DNA of 64,000 nt from Candidatus Kryptonium sp. (GCA_025060635.1 JANXBN010000005.1:1-64000), one strand, 5' to 3'. Shown: positions 1 to 8,833, counted from the stretch's first letter. Notes: generated from the sequence alone by a model not told the origin. A program made the numbers and translations.

Positions 1-16
1 CTCGTCGGATCGAAAC
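1..16 (+). repeat. Possible end of a degenerate CRISPR repeat at window edge
   Basis: The first 16 bases end in GGATCGAAAC, one base different from the repeat end GGATTGAAAC, and are followed by a 37-nt spacer-sized stretch before the first clear repeat at 54. Only about 10 of 16 bases match the repeat. It may be a variant repeat or a chance similarity; the rest lies outside the window. Confidence 0.35.
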
Positions 17-53
17 TCTTCTTATTTAATCAATTCAATAAGATGACAATTGA

Positions 54-3000
54 GTTTGAATCGCACCTGTGAGGGATTGAAACTAAGCACAAAGAATTTC
101 CCCAGCGGGGTTTCAAATTCTTGTTTGAATCGCACCTGTGAGGGATTGAAACTTCAAATTGGTTATTTCTTCTCTGTCCTCATCTTTTGTTTGAATCGCA
201 CCTGTGAGGGATTGAAACAAATTAAAAAGCTGTTGGTGCAAGGAGGTAAGCATAGTTTGAATCGCACCTGTGAGGGATTGAAACCCTGGAGGGGCTCCTA
301 CCCACTCCAGGAGGACGTACTGTTTGAATCGCACCTGTGAGGGATTGAAACTGTTTCCTTTTAACTCAATTTCTATCCAATTAACAAGTTTGAATCGCAC
401 CTGTGAGGGATTGAAACTATAACATCCGCGGGCGGATTTCCCGCCCACTCCAAGTTTGAATCGCACCTGTGAGGGATTGAAACTTTAGCTTGAGCAATAT
501 ATCACTCGGAGTGGCACCTTGTTTGAATCGCACCTGTGAGGGATTGAAACCTGCATTTTCTATTTCTTCAAGTTGTTGGATATTGTTGGTTTGAATCGCA
601 CCTGTGAGGGATTGAAACTACATAAATCTCAAAAACTTTTCGGTGGGTTTAATAAGTTTGAATCGCACCTGTGAGGGATTGAAACATTTCCGTTACTTTC
701 CAATTTACAGTAAGAACAACAGGTTTGAATCGCACCTGTGAGGGATTGAAACGGAGGCTCAACTTCGTAGGCAAACCTTAGGAATTTCTGTTTGAATCGC
801 ACCTGTGAGGGATTGAAACTTTGAGATAATGTTCAAATACATCGTTATTTCCTCCGTTTGAATCGCACCTGTGAGGGATTGAAACCCAAAAGAAAGACCC
901 CTAAAATTTGTTTACGGAATCAAGTTTGAATCGCACCTGTGAGGGATTGAAACTAATTACTTTCTCGTCTGAAAAGATATTTAAATACAGTTTGAATCGC
1001 ACCTGTGAGGGATTGAAACTATTTAAATTGTAATTCGTTTAACCTCAGGCTTACGTGTTTGAATCGCACCTGTGAGGGATTGAAACTTTTGTTTTACTGA
1101 AAAAACCTCGGGATTATCAGCAGTTTGAATCGCACCTGTGAGGGATTGAAACCAGAATTTTTCGGTTGGTTCAAGAAATTTTTGTTGTTGTTTGAATCGC
1201 ACCTGTGAGGGATTGAAACCTTCATACACCTTCAAATTACCTTGCTTTCCACGTTGTTTGAATCGCACCTGTGAGGGATTGAAACTTTATTTTTAAAGTA
1301 ACATCCGTGGGTAAACTTCCTAGTTTGAATCGCACCTGTGAGGGATTGAAACTTCTGTACGACTAATTTTTTTATTTCGTAATTATTAGTTTGAATCGCA
1401 CCTGTGAGGGATTGAAACATAGGTGCACTTTCGCGCGAATTACATTCAGCGAAGGTTTGAATCGCACCTGTGAGGGATTGAAACACGGTTTTTCAAATGC
1501 TTTGAGAAAATTCGCTTGCTTGTTTGAATCGCACCTGTGAGGGATTGAAACCAATCTGCACCCCACACCTGTCATCCCCACCACACCGTTTGAATCGCAC
1601 CTGTGAGGGATTGAAACGTAGAAAGGTTTCTGAGATTTATGTATCAAGTGGAGGTGTTTGAATCGCACCTGTGAGGGATTGAAACTTTTGCTTTAGTTCT
1701 TCAAGCTTTAAAACAACATCCGGTTTGAATCGCACCTGTGAGGGATTGAAACTAAACAAATCTCAAATTTTTTTCAAACGGTTTAATGAGTTTGAATCGC
1801 ACCTGTGAGGGATTGAAACTTTAAGGTTCTCAAGGCTTTTTCTATTTTTTCCACTGTTTGAATCGCACCTGTGAGGGATTGAAACTATTTTCAATTTTCA
1901 ATTCATCAAGCGATTTCAATCTGTTTGAATCGCACCTGTGAGGGATTGAAACTTTAACTTCAAGCTCACATCACTTGGAATGGCACCCGTTTGAATCGCA
2001 CCTGTGAGGGATTGAAACAGTGGCCATAACCGTTCCTAAGCAACATCAGGCACAGTTTGAATCGCACCTGTGAGGGATTGAAACATTGCAATCTTCGGAC
2101 TATACAAACGCTCAATTTCAGGTTTGAATCGCACCTGTGAGGGATTGAAACTATTCAAAACGGAAAATATGTGTTCCTGGAGTGGGTGGGTTTGAATCGC
2201 ACCTGTGAGGGATTGAAACTTGAAAGTGTAAATTTCTATGAAAAAAATTTTAATTGTGTTTGAATCGCACCTGTGAGGGATTGAAACTTATGGTCAATAG
2301 CTATGCAATAAAGATAATCATTAGTTTGAATCGCACCTGTGAGGGATTGAAACTTTTTATTTGGTGCATATTGTTTTAAAGTTTTGTTTTGTTTGAATCG
2401 CACCTGTGAGGGATTGAAACAATCATTAGTTACTACAGCATATATTCCGTTACGTAGGTTTGAATCGCACCTGTGAGGGATTGAAACTAGCACAAAAATT
2501 TTCCCTATAGGGTTTTCAAACATGTTTGAATCGCACCTGTGAGGGATTGAAACATCAGTGACCAGTTTACACAAAAACTAAGTTTATGAGTTTGAATCGC
2601 ACCTGTGAGGGATTGAAACAAAGTAACATCCGTGGGTAGACTTCCTACCCACTCTGTTTGAATCGCACCTGTGAGGGATTGAAACCACAATTGCGCTATT
2701 GCACAATCGCACAATTGCATTGTTTGAATCGCACCTGTGAGGGATTGAAACTCTTCAAATTGTAAATTGCTCTTATTTTTTCGTCCGAGTTTGAATCGCA
2801 CCTGTGAGGGATTGAAACTTTCGGATTATAAACTGATATTATCTTTTCATCTGAGTTTGAATCGCACCTGTGAGGGATTGAAACCATGCTTTGAGAAAAT
2901 TTCCCTGCTTGAACGAAAATAGTTTGAATCGCACCTGTGAGGGATTGAAACTCAGATAACCATACCCATTTTTTATTAACATCATAGTTTGAATCGCACC

Positions 3001-5139
3001 TGTGAGGGATTGAAACGAAAATACTTGCCAGCAAACTTGCGGTAATTAGGTAGTTTGAATCGCACCTGTGAGGGATTGAAACTTAAGATTAAATGTTAAT
3101 CTTTCTTTTAATATAAGCATGTTTGAATCGCACCTGTGAGGGATTGAAACTACTTTTTTTGTTTTTAACTTTTTAATTTTATTGTTTTGTTTGAATCGCA
3201 CCTGTGAGGGATTGAAACATCGGTTTCCAATTTACAGTAAAAACAATGCTTTTGTGTTTGAATCGCACCTGTGAGGGATTGAAACGATTCAATTTCAATG
3301 CCATTGAGTTTCATTATGTCTTGTTTGAATCGCACCTGTGAGGGATTGAAACTTTCAGACGAAAGAATTATGGCAATTTACAACTTAGTTTGAATCGCAC
3401 CTGTGAGGGATTGAAACTAATATGTATGGGCTTGGTTAAGATTGGGTTAAGTTTGTTTGAATCGCACCTGTGAGGGATTGAAACGTTGAAGATGTTTTGG
3501 CGATACCGATTCCATATGAGTTTGAATCGCACCTGTGAGGGATTGAAACCAAATGCTTCATTTACAATTTTCTTCAAATCTTCAAAGTGTTTGAATCGCA
3601 CCTGTGAGGGATTGAAACGCGTTTCCAAATTTTTCACTGCAAATAAATTATTCTCCGTTTGAATCGCACCTGTGAGGGATTGAAACATCAGTTTCCAACC
3701 TACACTGAAACTAATCCGAGGAGTTTGAATCGCACCTGTGAGGGATTGAAACTAAACTTACTTTTAGCACAAATTGGACATTAATTGGTTTGAATCGCAC
3801 CTGTGAGGGATTGAAACTTGTATTACTCCTTCTTTTGTTTTTGATTTATTACGTTTGAATCGCACCTGTGAGGGATTGAAACTCCAAATCCAGTTTTCAT
3901 ACCTTCAACCCACAATAAGTTTGAATCGCACCTGTGAGGGATTGAAACTTTACGATATTCAAATACATATTGTTATTCCCTCCCTTGTTTGAATCGCACC
4001 TGTGAGGGATTGAAACAGTTCAAAAACCTCAACAGCATTATAAATTACACCATGTTTGAATCGCACCTGTGAGGGATTGAAACGCGTGCCTTTCCTTTAT
4101 CGGAAAGGCCAAATTACTTTGTTTGAATCGCACCTGTGAGGGATTGAAACTAGTATTGACCAATTCGGTTCTCAAAAGTGTTTGAATCGCACCTGTGAGG
4201 GATTGAAACAAATTCATTTGTCCAACCAAATTTGGCAAATTGTCAAGTTTGAATCGCACCTGTGAGGGATTGAAACGTGTTTTGCTGTGTTTTGTTAAAC
4301 TTGATAATCAAGTTTGAATCGCACCTGTGAGGGATTGAAACTGGTTTGTGATTTTGGTTGCACAATCGCATAAACGCAGTTTGAATCGCACCTGTGAGGG
4401 ATTGAAACAAGTTTTTAACTACGTATAGATTATCTTCCAATTTGTTTGAATCGCACCTGTGAGGGATTGAAACTATTTAAATTGTTTTAATTCGTTTAAC
4501 TTCAAACTTAGTTTGAATCGCACCTGTGAGGGATTGAAACGAAATAATGTTAAGATACATATTTTACCTCTCCTCTTTGTTTGAATCGCACCTGTGAGGG
4601 ATTGAAACTGATATACAGGAAAGAAACTTCGCATATTCTTGAGGTTGGTTTGAATCGCACCTGTGAGGGATTGAAACTATTTGCCAATTTACATTAAAAG
4701 TAATAGTTTTAGTTTGAATCGCACCTGTGAGGGATTGAAACTCTTCAGCTATCAATTGTTGTTCTCCCAAAACTTCTAGTTTGAATCGCACCTGTGAGGG
4801 ATTGAAACACAATATTTAAATACATCTTACTCCTCCTTTTTTTGTTTGAATCGCACCTGTGAGGGATTGAAACTGACAAAATCATTTGACAGTATTTTTC
4901 AATAAACATTTGTTTGAATCGCACCTGTGAGGGATTGAAACTAATTTATTGTTATTGTTTTTATGGTTTTCAAATAACGTTTGAATCGCACCTGTGAGGG
5001 ATTGAAACAAATTAATTTCTAATCTTTTCATCACAACAACTGGGTTTGAATCGCACCTGTGAGGGATTGAAACGAAACTGGAGGTAATTTAAAAAGCGCG
5101 AGAACATAAGTTTGAATCGCACCTGTGAGGGATTGAAAC
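54..5139 (+). CRISPR. Long CRISPR array, 77 intact 30-bp repeats
   Basis: Seventy-seven near-identical 30-bp repeats were counted by hand, the first at 54-83 and the last intact one at 5110-5139. Left half is GTTTGAATCGCACCTG and right half is TGAGGGATTGAAAC. The unit length is about 64-69 bp; spacers are mostly 34-39 nt, with one short spacer of 29 nt at 4151-4179. Repeats ending in ATTGAAAC normally give the 8-nt crRNA 5' handle, so the array is read left to right and the leader should lie left of the window. The decayed repeats to the right fit a leader-distal end. No cas gene is present in the window, so subtype is not shown directly; the repeat form is usual for types I-B and III. Translated reading frames inside the array are repeat artefacts. 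Many spacers are related to each other (see findings). Confidence 0.98.
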
Positions 5140-5175
5140 AATTGAGAAAAAGTGTGTCACATATTGGTAAAAAAT

Positions 5176-5228
5176 GTTTGAATCGCACTTGTCCCGAAGC
5201 ACTCCCCTTAAGGATGAGGGATTGAAAT
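5176..5228 (+). repeat. CRISPR repeat split by a 23-nt palindrome-like insert
   Basis: Bases 5176-5191 match the left 16 nt of the repeat with one change, and 5215-5228 match the right 14 nt with one change. Between them, 5192-5214 is a 23-nt insert that starts TCCCGAAG and ends CTTAAGGA. Removing it restores a 30-nt repeat. The flanking spacers (5140-5175 and 5229-5264) are 36 nt each, so the unit keeps normal array spacing. Confidence 0.9.
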
Positions 5229-5264
5229 GTTTACTTTTTGTTTACTGTATTGTTGAAATGAACA

Positions 5265-5316
5265 ATTTGAATTGCATCTGTCCCGAAGGGATCCCTTAGG
5301 AATGAGAAATTGAAAA
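5265..5316 (+). repeat. CRISPR repeat split by a 22-nt palindrome
   Basis: Left half 5265-5280 and right half 5303-5316 are degenerate repeat halves. The insert 5281-5302 is 22 nt and contains CCGAAGGGATCCCTTAGG, a near-perfect inverted repeat (AAGGGA/TCCCTT core, G-A mismatch, CC/GG outer pairs). It sits at the same point, after repeat base 16, as in the copy at 5176. Confidence 0.9.
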
Positions 5317-5355
5317 GTTAATTTGCTGTTAACTACAGCGTTATAAATGAAACTA

Positions 5356-5385
5356 ATTTGAATCACACCTGCCAAAAATTGAAAC
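5356..5385 (+). repeat. Degenerate CRISPR repeat without insert
   Basis: Thirty bases align over their full length with the array repeat, with changes concentrated in the middle (CTGCCAAAAATTGAAAC where the intact repeat has CTGTGAGGGATTGAAAC). A 39-nt spacer-sized stretch precedes it. This decayed copy has no palindromic insert. Confidence 0.8.
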
Positions 5386-5418
5386 TTGAAAAATGACCCC
5401 CCAACAATTAACAAATCA

Positions 5419-5469
5419 GCTTGAATCGCACCTGCTCCAAAGAAACCCATCAAGAATGAACAGAAAAAC
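5419..5469 (+). repeat. Degenerate CRISPR repeat with a decayed 22-nt insert
   Basis: 5419-5434 matches the left half of the repeat with one change. Then 22 nt (5435-5456) that vaguely resemble the palindrome (TCCAAAG...) precede a poorly conserved right half ending GAAAAAC. Insert length and position match the other split copies, but its sequence is too decayed to be certain. The next gene starts 15 bp downstream. Confidence 0.6.
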
Positions 5470-5484
5470 AAAACAAAAAAAGAT

Positions 5485-5916
5485 ATGATAATAAAGTACA
5501 AGAAAAATCAAAACATTTGCGAAGTATTAATTAAATTTGAAATTCCCAGAGACGCGCTTGAATATCAAGGCAGAATAGTGAAAAGCGGATTAGATAACTT
5601 CTTAAAAGATAGAGTAAAAATGGAGCTATTTTCTAAAACCTTGCTGGATTTAATACAGAATTTGAATATAGATGCTGATGATTTCGTGAATTTGTTAATG
5701 ATATATGCTGCTGATTTAACGCAGATAAGTGTGAAGATGGTTTGTGATGAATCCGGGATATTTGAAGGTTTACTTGAAAAACAAAAAGAGGAAGGAGTAG
5801 ATGAGATAACCATTGCAAGTTTGGTATTGAGCCTGATTGAAGTGCTAAGATATAAGGGTTATAAAATAGAAATAGAAGAAAACAAAAATTCAAACGAATT
5901 ACAATACCAGGCCTAA
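5485..5916 (+). CDS. Hypothetical protein between CRISPR array remnants
   Basis: This reading frame encodes 143 residues and I do not recognise it. It is predicted to be largely helical and acidic towards the C-terminus, with no membrane segment, signal peptide or Cys/His cluster. The ATG follows an A-rich stretch without a clear Shine-Dalgarno site, and Met46 is another possible start. The gene begins 15 bp after the last decayed repeat of the array, and further split repeats appear from 6211, so it lies inside what looks like an old, disrupted array. The next fragment overlaps its 3' end in another frame and looks like a broken replication protein. A piece of mobile DNA landing in the array would explain this, but that is inference. 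It may also be a remnant. Confidence 0.5.
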   Translation: MIIKYKKNQNICEVLIKFEIPRDALEYQGRIVKSGLDNFLKDRVKMELFSKTLLDLIQNLNIDADDFVNLLMIYAADLTQISVKMVCDESGIFEGLLEKQKEEGVDEITIASLVLSLIEVLRYKGYKIEIEENKNSNELQYQA

Positions 5917-6088
5917 TGAAGTTTTAAGGATAAATGAAAATTTGAAACTGGTCGGTAAGCCGATCGCTTATTATCCTGTTATTGCTAATGTTGTTGGTTC
6001 TGTTGTTGTTATTGTGTTTTTGTGTCAGTTTTTATACCGGCAAGGCAAAAAAATCATAGTCGGATTTGCAAAACGACTTACGAAATAA
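5903..6088 (+). pseudogene. Fragment of a phage/plasmid replication-type protein
   Basis: A frame ending with TAA at 6086-6088 reads RPNEVLRINENLKLV, then GKPIAYYPVIANVVGSVV, then FLCQFLYRQGKK. The pattern PIAYYP..A...GSV....L.QFLY.QGK is typical of the N-terminal region of DnaD/helix-turn-helix replication proteins of phages and plasmids, which normally read LYW where this has LYR. There is no good start codon (TTG 5942 is the only obvious one), and the frame stops after about 60 residues, far short of a full protein. I call it a truncated remnant. Family assignment is from motif memory. Confidence 0.45.
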
Positions 6089-6210
6089 ACAAGAAGACAA
6101 GTCTCTTAAGAAACCAACAGGAAACGGCAAAAAAGCGGTTGAAAAAGCTGAGTATATATTAGAGGAAAACGTGAGGGCTTGCCAGCCAGGCTGTTTTACA
6201 AGTTTAACTG
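6089..6210. other. Gap between replication remnant and split repeats
   Basis: An A-rich stretch can be read as a lysine-rich peptide (start 6066, running into the split repeat), but it has no family signal and I do not annotate it as a gene. Nothing else is recognised here. Confidence 0.4.
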
Positions 6211-6262
6211 GTTTAAATCGCACTTCTCCCAAAGGGATCCCTTTGGAATTAGGGATTGAAAC
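6211..6262 (+). repeat. Isolated CRISPR repeat split by a 22-nt palindrome
   Basis: Left half 6211-6226 (two or three changes) and right half 6249-6262 (13 of 14 bases identical) flank a 22-nt insert at 6227-6248. The insert contains AAAGGGATCCCTTT, a perfect 14-nt palindrome, framed by TCC and GGA. Without the insert a 30-nt repeat is restored. It lies about 740 bp beyond the end of the recognisable array, and a 36-nt spacer-sized stretch follows it. Confidence 0.85.
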
Positions 6263-6298
6263 ATTATGTTAAGATAATAAACCAAATATCGCCTGTTT

Positions 6299-6352
6299 GT
6301 TTGAATCGCACCTGTCCCGAAGTGATCCAATTAGGGAATGAGAAACTGAAAC
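6299..6352 (+). repeat. CRISPR repeat split by a 24-nt palindrome-like insert
   Basis: The left half at 6299-6314 is a perfect match to the array repeat. The right half at 6339-6352 has three changes. The 24-nt insert at 6315-6338 begins TCCCGAAG and ends TTAGGGAA, with TCCC/GGGA as outer pairs. Together with the copy at 6211 this forms a repeat-spacer-repeat unit with normal spacing, so it is an old piece of array. Confidence 0.85.
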
Positions 6353-6422
6353 ATCACTGCACACAACTTAACATAGGAATAGAAGTTTGTATTTTGAGCC
6401 TGCCTTTATTAAATTATATCAA

Positions 6423-6470
6423 GTTTAAACCGCTCTTGTCCCAAAAGGATTCCTTAGGGGGAATTGAAAC
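6423..6470 (+). repeat. Degenerate split CRISPR repeat
   Basis: 6423-6438 resembles the left half of the repeat, followed by a palindrome-like stretch (AAAAGGATTCCTT with flanking TCCC and GGGG), and then AATTGAAAC as the repeat end. The split is again after base 16. The right half has lost or merged about 4 nt. The 70 bp between this copy and the previous one would hold about two spacers. Confidence 0.75.
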
Positions 6471-6497
6471 TAAAACAAAACTAAAGGGCACAACATT

Positions 6498-6974
6498 ATG
6501 GAAAAGTTTACAAACAAGGTTGTAGTTAATGTTGATCCTTGCGTCATTAGATTTTTAAGAAGGAAATCTGGGCTTGATCCTGATACGGCTGCCCAGAAAT
6601 TAAACATTAGCAGAAAACTGTATACAGATTTGGAGTTCGGAAAGTTTAAAATTACGATTGGAGTGATAAAAAGATTAGCACGGGCTTTTGAGATAAATCC
6701 TTCCGATTTTTTCATAAGTGATATTTACGATCATTACGAATACAATCCATTTAGCAGCGTTACGATCGTAAATGATGTTGAGGAGATGTTAAAAGTCTTA
6801 AGAGGGATAAGTAGTTCAACTATTAGGGTATTGGACAAAAAGGTTGATATTTCTGTCGTAATTTATCGGAGGAAGTCTGACAAACTAAGAAGAGGGCTTG
6901 AAAAGATAAAAAAGAAGTGCGAAGAGATATTTCCGATGCTTAGTTTTGATTTAACAGTTATAAACTTAAGATAG
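6498..6974 (+). CDS. XRE-family helix-turn-helix protein
   Basis: The product has 158 residues. Residues about 14-75 form an XRE/Cro-type helix-turn-helix (SGLDPDTAAQKLNIS, then YTDLEFGKFKITIGVIKRLARAF, ending INPSDFF), as in phage repressors and HigA-like antitoxins. The C-terminal half is basic (RRKSDKLRRGLEKIKKK) and I do not recognise it. The gene stands alone after the split repeats. Downstream (6975-7200) there are only broken frames where a toxin or peptidase partner might have been, so it may be an orphan regulator left by a mobile element. The ATG has only a weak AAAGG upstream. The target is unknown. Confidence 0.75.
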   Translation: MEKFTNKVVVNVDPCVIRFLRRKSGLDPDTAAQKLNISRKLYTDLEFGKFKITIGVIKRLARAFEINPSDFFISDIYDHYEYNPFSSVTIVNDVEEMLKVLRGISSSTIRVLDKKVDISVVIYRRKSDKLRRGLEKIKKKCEEIFPMLSFDLTVINLR

Positions 6975-7417
6975 GGGTAGGACTATAATAAGGGAAGTTG
7001 AATAGTGCTTGGTTCAAGCGGGAAAGCGAAATTTTTGTTGAGAAAAAGAATTTGCTAGCTGGCGAAAGCATTAGTCCAGTTTTAGTTAAATAGTTGAATG
7101 CAAAAAACTTGGGATATGTGGAAGAGTTAGGTAAGGTATTCGTTCATTGGGCTGTTTGGAAATGAATTTGGGTTAACGCATTATTGCGTTATTCTTAAAT
7201 CTTTATGTGAATTGCGCCTGTCCTGAATAGTGAAGTCATTCACACATATACATTCTTGAATGAATCTGTTTATGACAAAAGATTAAAAACTTCCGACATA
7301 TACTCATACGCCTGCTATCAAACGGCACTTTGTCCTTCCATTGCTCCTTCTGAGCTTTTGATTTGTAATCTTTCGTTCTTAAATTTTTGTGAATTTTAAA
7401 ACAAATTCATCCTCGCT
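6975..7417. other. Intergenic region with decayed coding fragments
   Basis: This 443-bp stretch has no intact gene. Short frames such as FKRESEIFVEKKNLLAG (about 7010-7092) and NLGYVEELGKVFVHWAVW (about 7100-7165) look protein-like but are broken by stops, which suggests a decayed partner of the XRE gene. A small inverted repeat AACGCA-TTAT-TGCGTT lies at 7175-7190. At 7205-7220 there is a faint similarity to the left half of the CRISPR repeat. The last 150 bp form the upstream region of lpdA. Confidence 0.4.
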
Positions 7418-8812
7418 ATGCCAGAAAAATTTGACATTGTCGTAATTGGAAGCGGTCCTGGCGGTTATGTCTCAGCAATAAGAGCATCACAATTGGGTTT
7501 TAAAACTGCTATAATAGAAAAAGATCGCGTCGGTGGTATTTGTCTTAATTGGGGCTGTATTCCAACAAAAGCACTTCTTAAATCCGCTGAACTTTTCAAC
7601 TTGTTTAAAAGAGCTGATGAATTTGGGTTAAAGGTTGAAAATTTAAATTTTGATTTCAAAAAAATAATTCAAAGAAGCAGGCAGGTCGCTGAAAGATTAA
7701 GCAAGGGTGTTGAATTCCTATTGAAAAAAAATAACATAACAAAAATAGTCGGACACGGCTTTATACTGAAACCTGGCTTGATAGGTGTAAAAAATGAAAA
7801 AGATGAAATTGAAGTCGTTGCAGATAATATAATAATTGCAACCGGTGCTCGCCCAAGAGAGTTGCCTGGAATTCACATTGATGGTAAATTAATCATCACA
7901 AGCAAGGAAGCTATGCTTCTTGATGAGCCTCCTAAATCAATGATAATTATCGGCGCTGGAGCAATTGGTGTTGAATTCGCTTACTTTTACAACACATTCG
8001 GGACGAAAATAACTTTAATAGAGATGATGCCATCAATTCTTCCAAACGAAGACAAAGAAATAACTGATATACTTGCGAAATCTTTCCAAAAGTCGGGGAT
8101 TGAAATTTTAACAAATACAAAAGTTGTTCAAGCGAAAGCGGTTAACGGACAAGCGGAGGTAATAGTTCAAAATGAAAGTGGCGAAAAAGCTTTAAAAGCC
8201 GATGTTGCACTTGTTGCAGTCGGAGTTCAAGGTAACGCTAATAATCTTGGGCTGGAGAATGTCGGAGTTGAGGTTGAAAATACTTTTATAAAAGTTGATA
8301 AGAAGACATATAAAACAACTGCGGAGAGAATTTATGCAATTGGTGATGTGATCGGACCACCGCTTCTTGCGCATGTCGCTTCAGCGGAAGGAATTAGATG
8401 TGTTGAGAATATAGCTGGAGTTGAAACCTTGCCGATTGATTACGATAACATTCCAAGTTGCACTTACAGTATTCCACAAGTTGCAAGCATCGGTTTAACT
8501 GAACAAAAAGCAATTGAAAGGGGATATAAAATTAGAGTAGGTCGTTTCCCATTTAGAGCTAATGGCAAAGCGCTCGCAATTGGTGAAACGGAGGGCATGG
8601 TTAAAGTGATTTTTGATGAAAATTACGGTGAATTGCTCGGCGCTCACATCATCGGACCTGAGGCGACAGAATTAATTGCTGAATTTGGCGTTGCTAAAAC
8701 GCTTGAGAGCACAGCTTTTGAAATAGTTAAAACAATCCATGCACATCCAACTTTATCTGAAACTCTTATGGAAGCTTCTGCTGATTCATTGAAGGAAGCG
8801 ATACACATTTAA
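7418..8812 (+). CDS. lpdA: Dihydrolipoyl dehydrogenase (E3)
   Basis: A 464-residue flavoprotein disulfide reductase that reoxidises the dihydrolipoyl groups of 2-oxoacid dehydrogenase or glycine cleavage complexes with NAD+. The FAD-binding GSGPGG motif is near residue 11, and the redox disulfide is CLNWGC (Cys42 and Cys47). A second dinucleotide motif, GAGAIG, is near residue 180. The C-terminal HAHPTLSE gives the catalytic His443-Glu448 dyad. Length is normal for the family. No E1/E2 genes are adjacent; the next gene is a TIGR03546 membrane protein 21 bp downstream. The close E3 relative mercuric reductase is unlikely because the extra cysteines are absent. Confidence 0.96.
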   Translation: MPEKFDIVVIGSGPGGYVSAIRASQLGFKTAIIEKDRVGGICLNWGCIPTKALLKSAELFNLFKRADEFGLKVENLNFDFKKIIQRSRQVAERLSKGVEFLLKKNNITKIVGHGFILKPGLIGVKNEKDEIEVVADNIIIATGARPRELPGIHIDGKLIITSKEAMLLDEPPKSMIIIGAGAIGVEFAYFYNTFGTKITLIEMMPSILPNEDKEITDILAKSFQKSGIEILTNTKVVQAKAVNGQAEVIVQNESGEKALKADVALVAVGVQGNANNLGLENVGVEVENTFIKVDKKTYKTTAERIYAIGDVIGPPLLAHVASAEGIRCVENIAGVETLPIDYDNIPSCTYSIPQVASIGLTEQKAIERGYKIRVGRFPFRANGKALAIGETEGMVKVIFDENYGELLGAHIIGPEATELIAEFGVAKTLESTAFEIVKTIHAHPTLSETLMEASADSLKEAIHI

Positions 8813-8833
8813 AAACAAAATTTAGCTCAAAAA

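Noticed and set aside
50-4812. Open reading frames of 65-117 codons on both strands inside the array, all containing repeated motifs such as NRTCEGLK or FQSLTGAIQT.
   Set aside because: They are translations of the CRISPR repeat and vary only in the spacers; no gene.
6066-6525. Two overlapping frames of 68 and 89 codons through the split repeats.
   Set aside because: They read repeat halves and palindromes as protein (for example SLTGLNRTSPKGIP), with no family signal.
7205-7250. A further split CRISPR repeat with GTGAATTGCGCCTG.
   Set aside because: Only the left half is faintly similar and the following 22 nt lack palindrome features; not strong enough to annotate.
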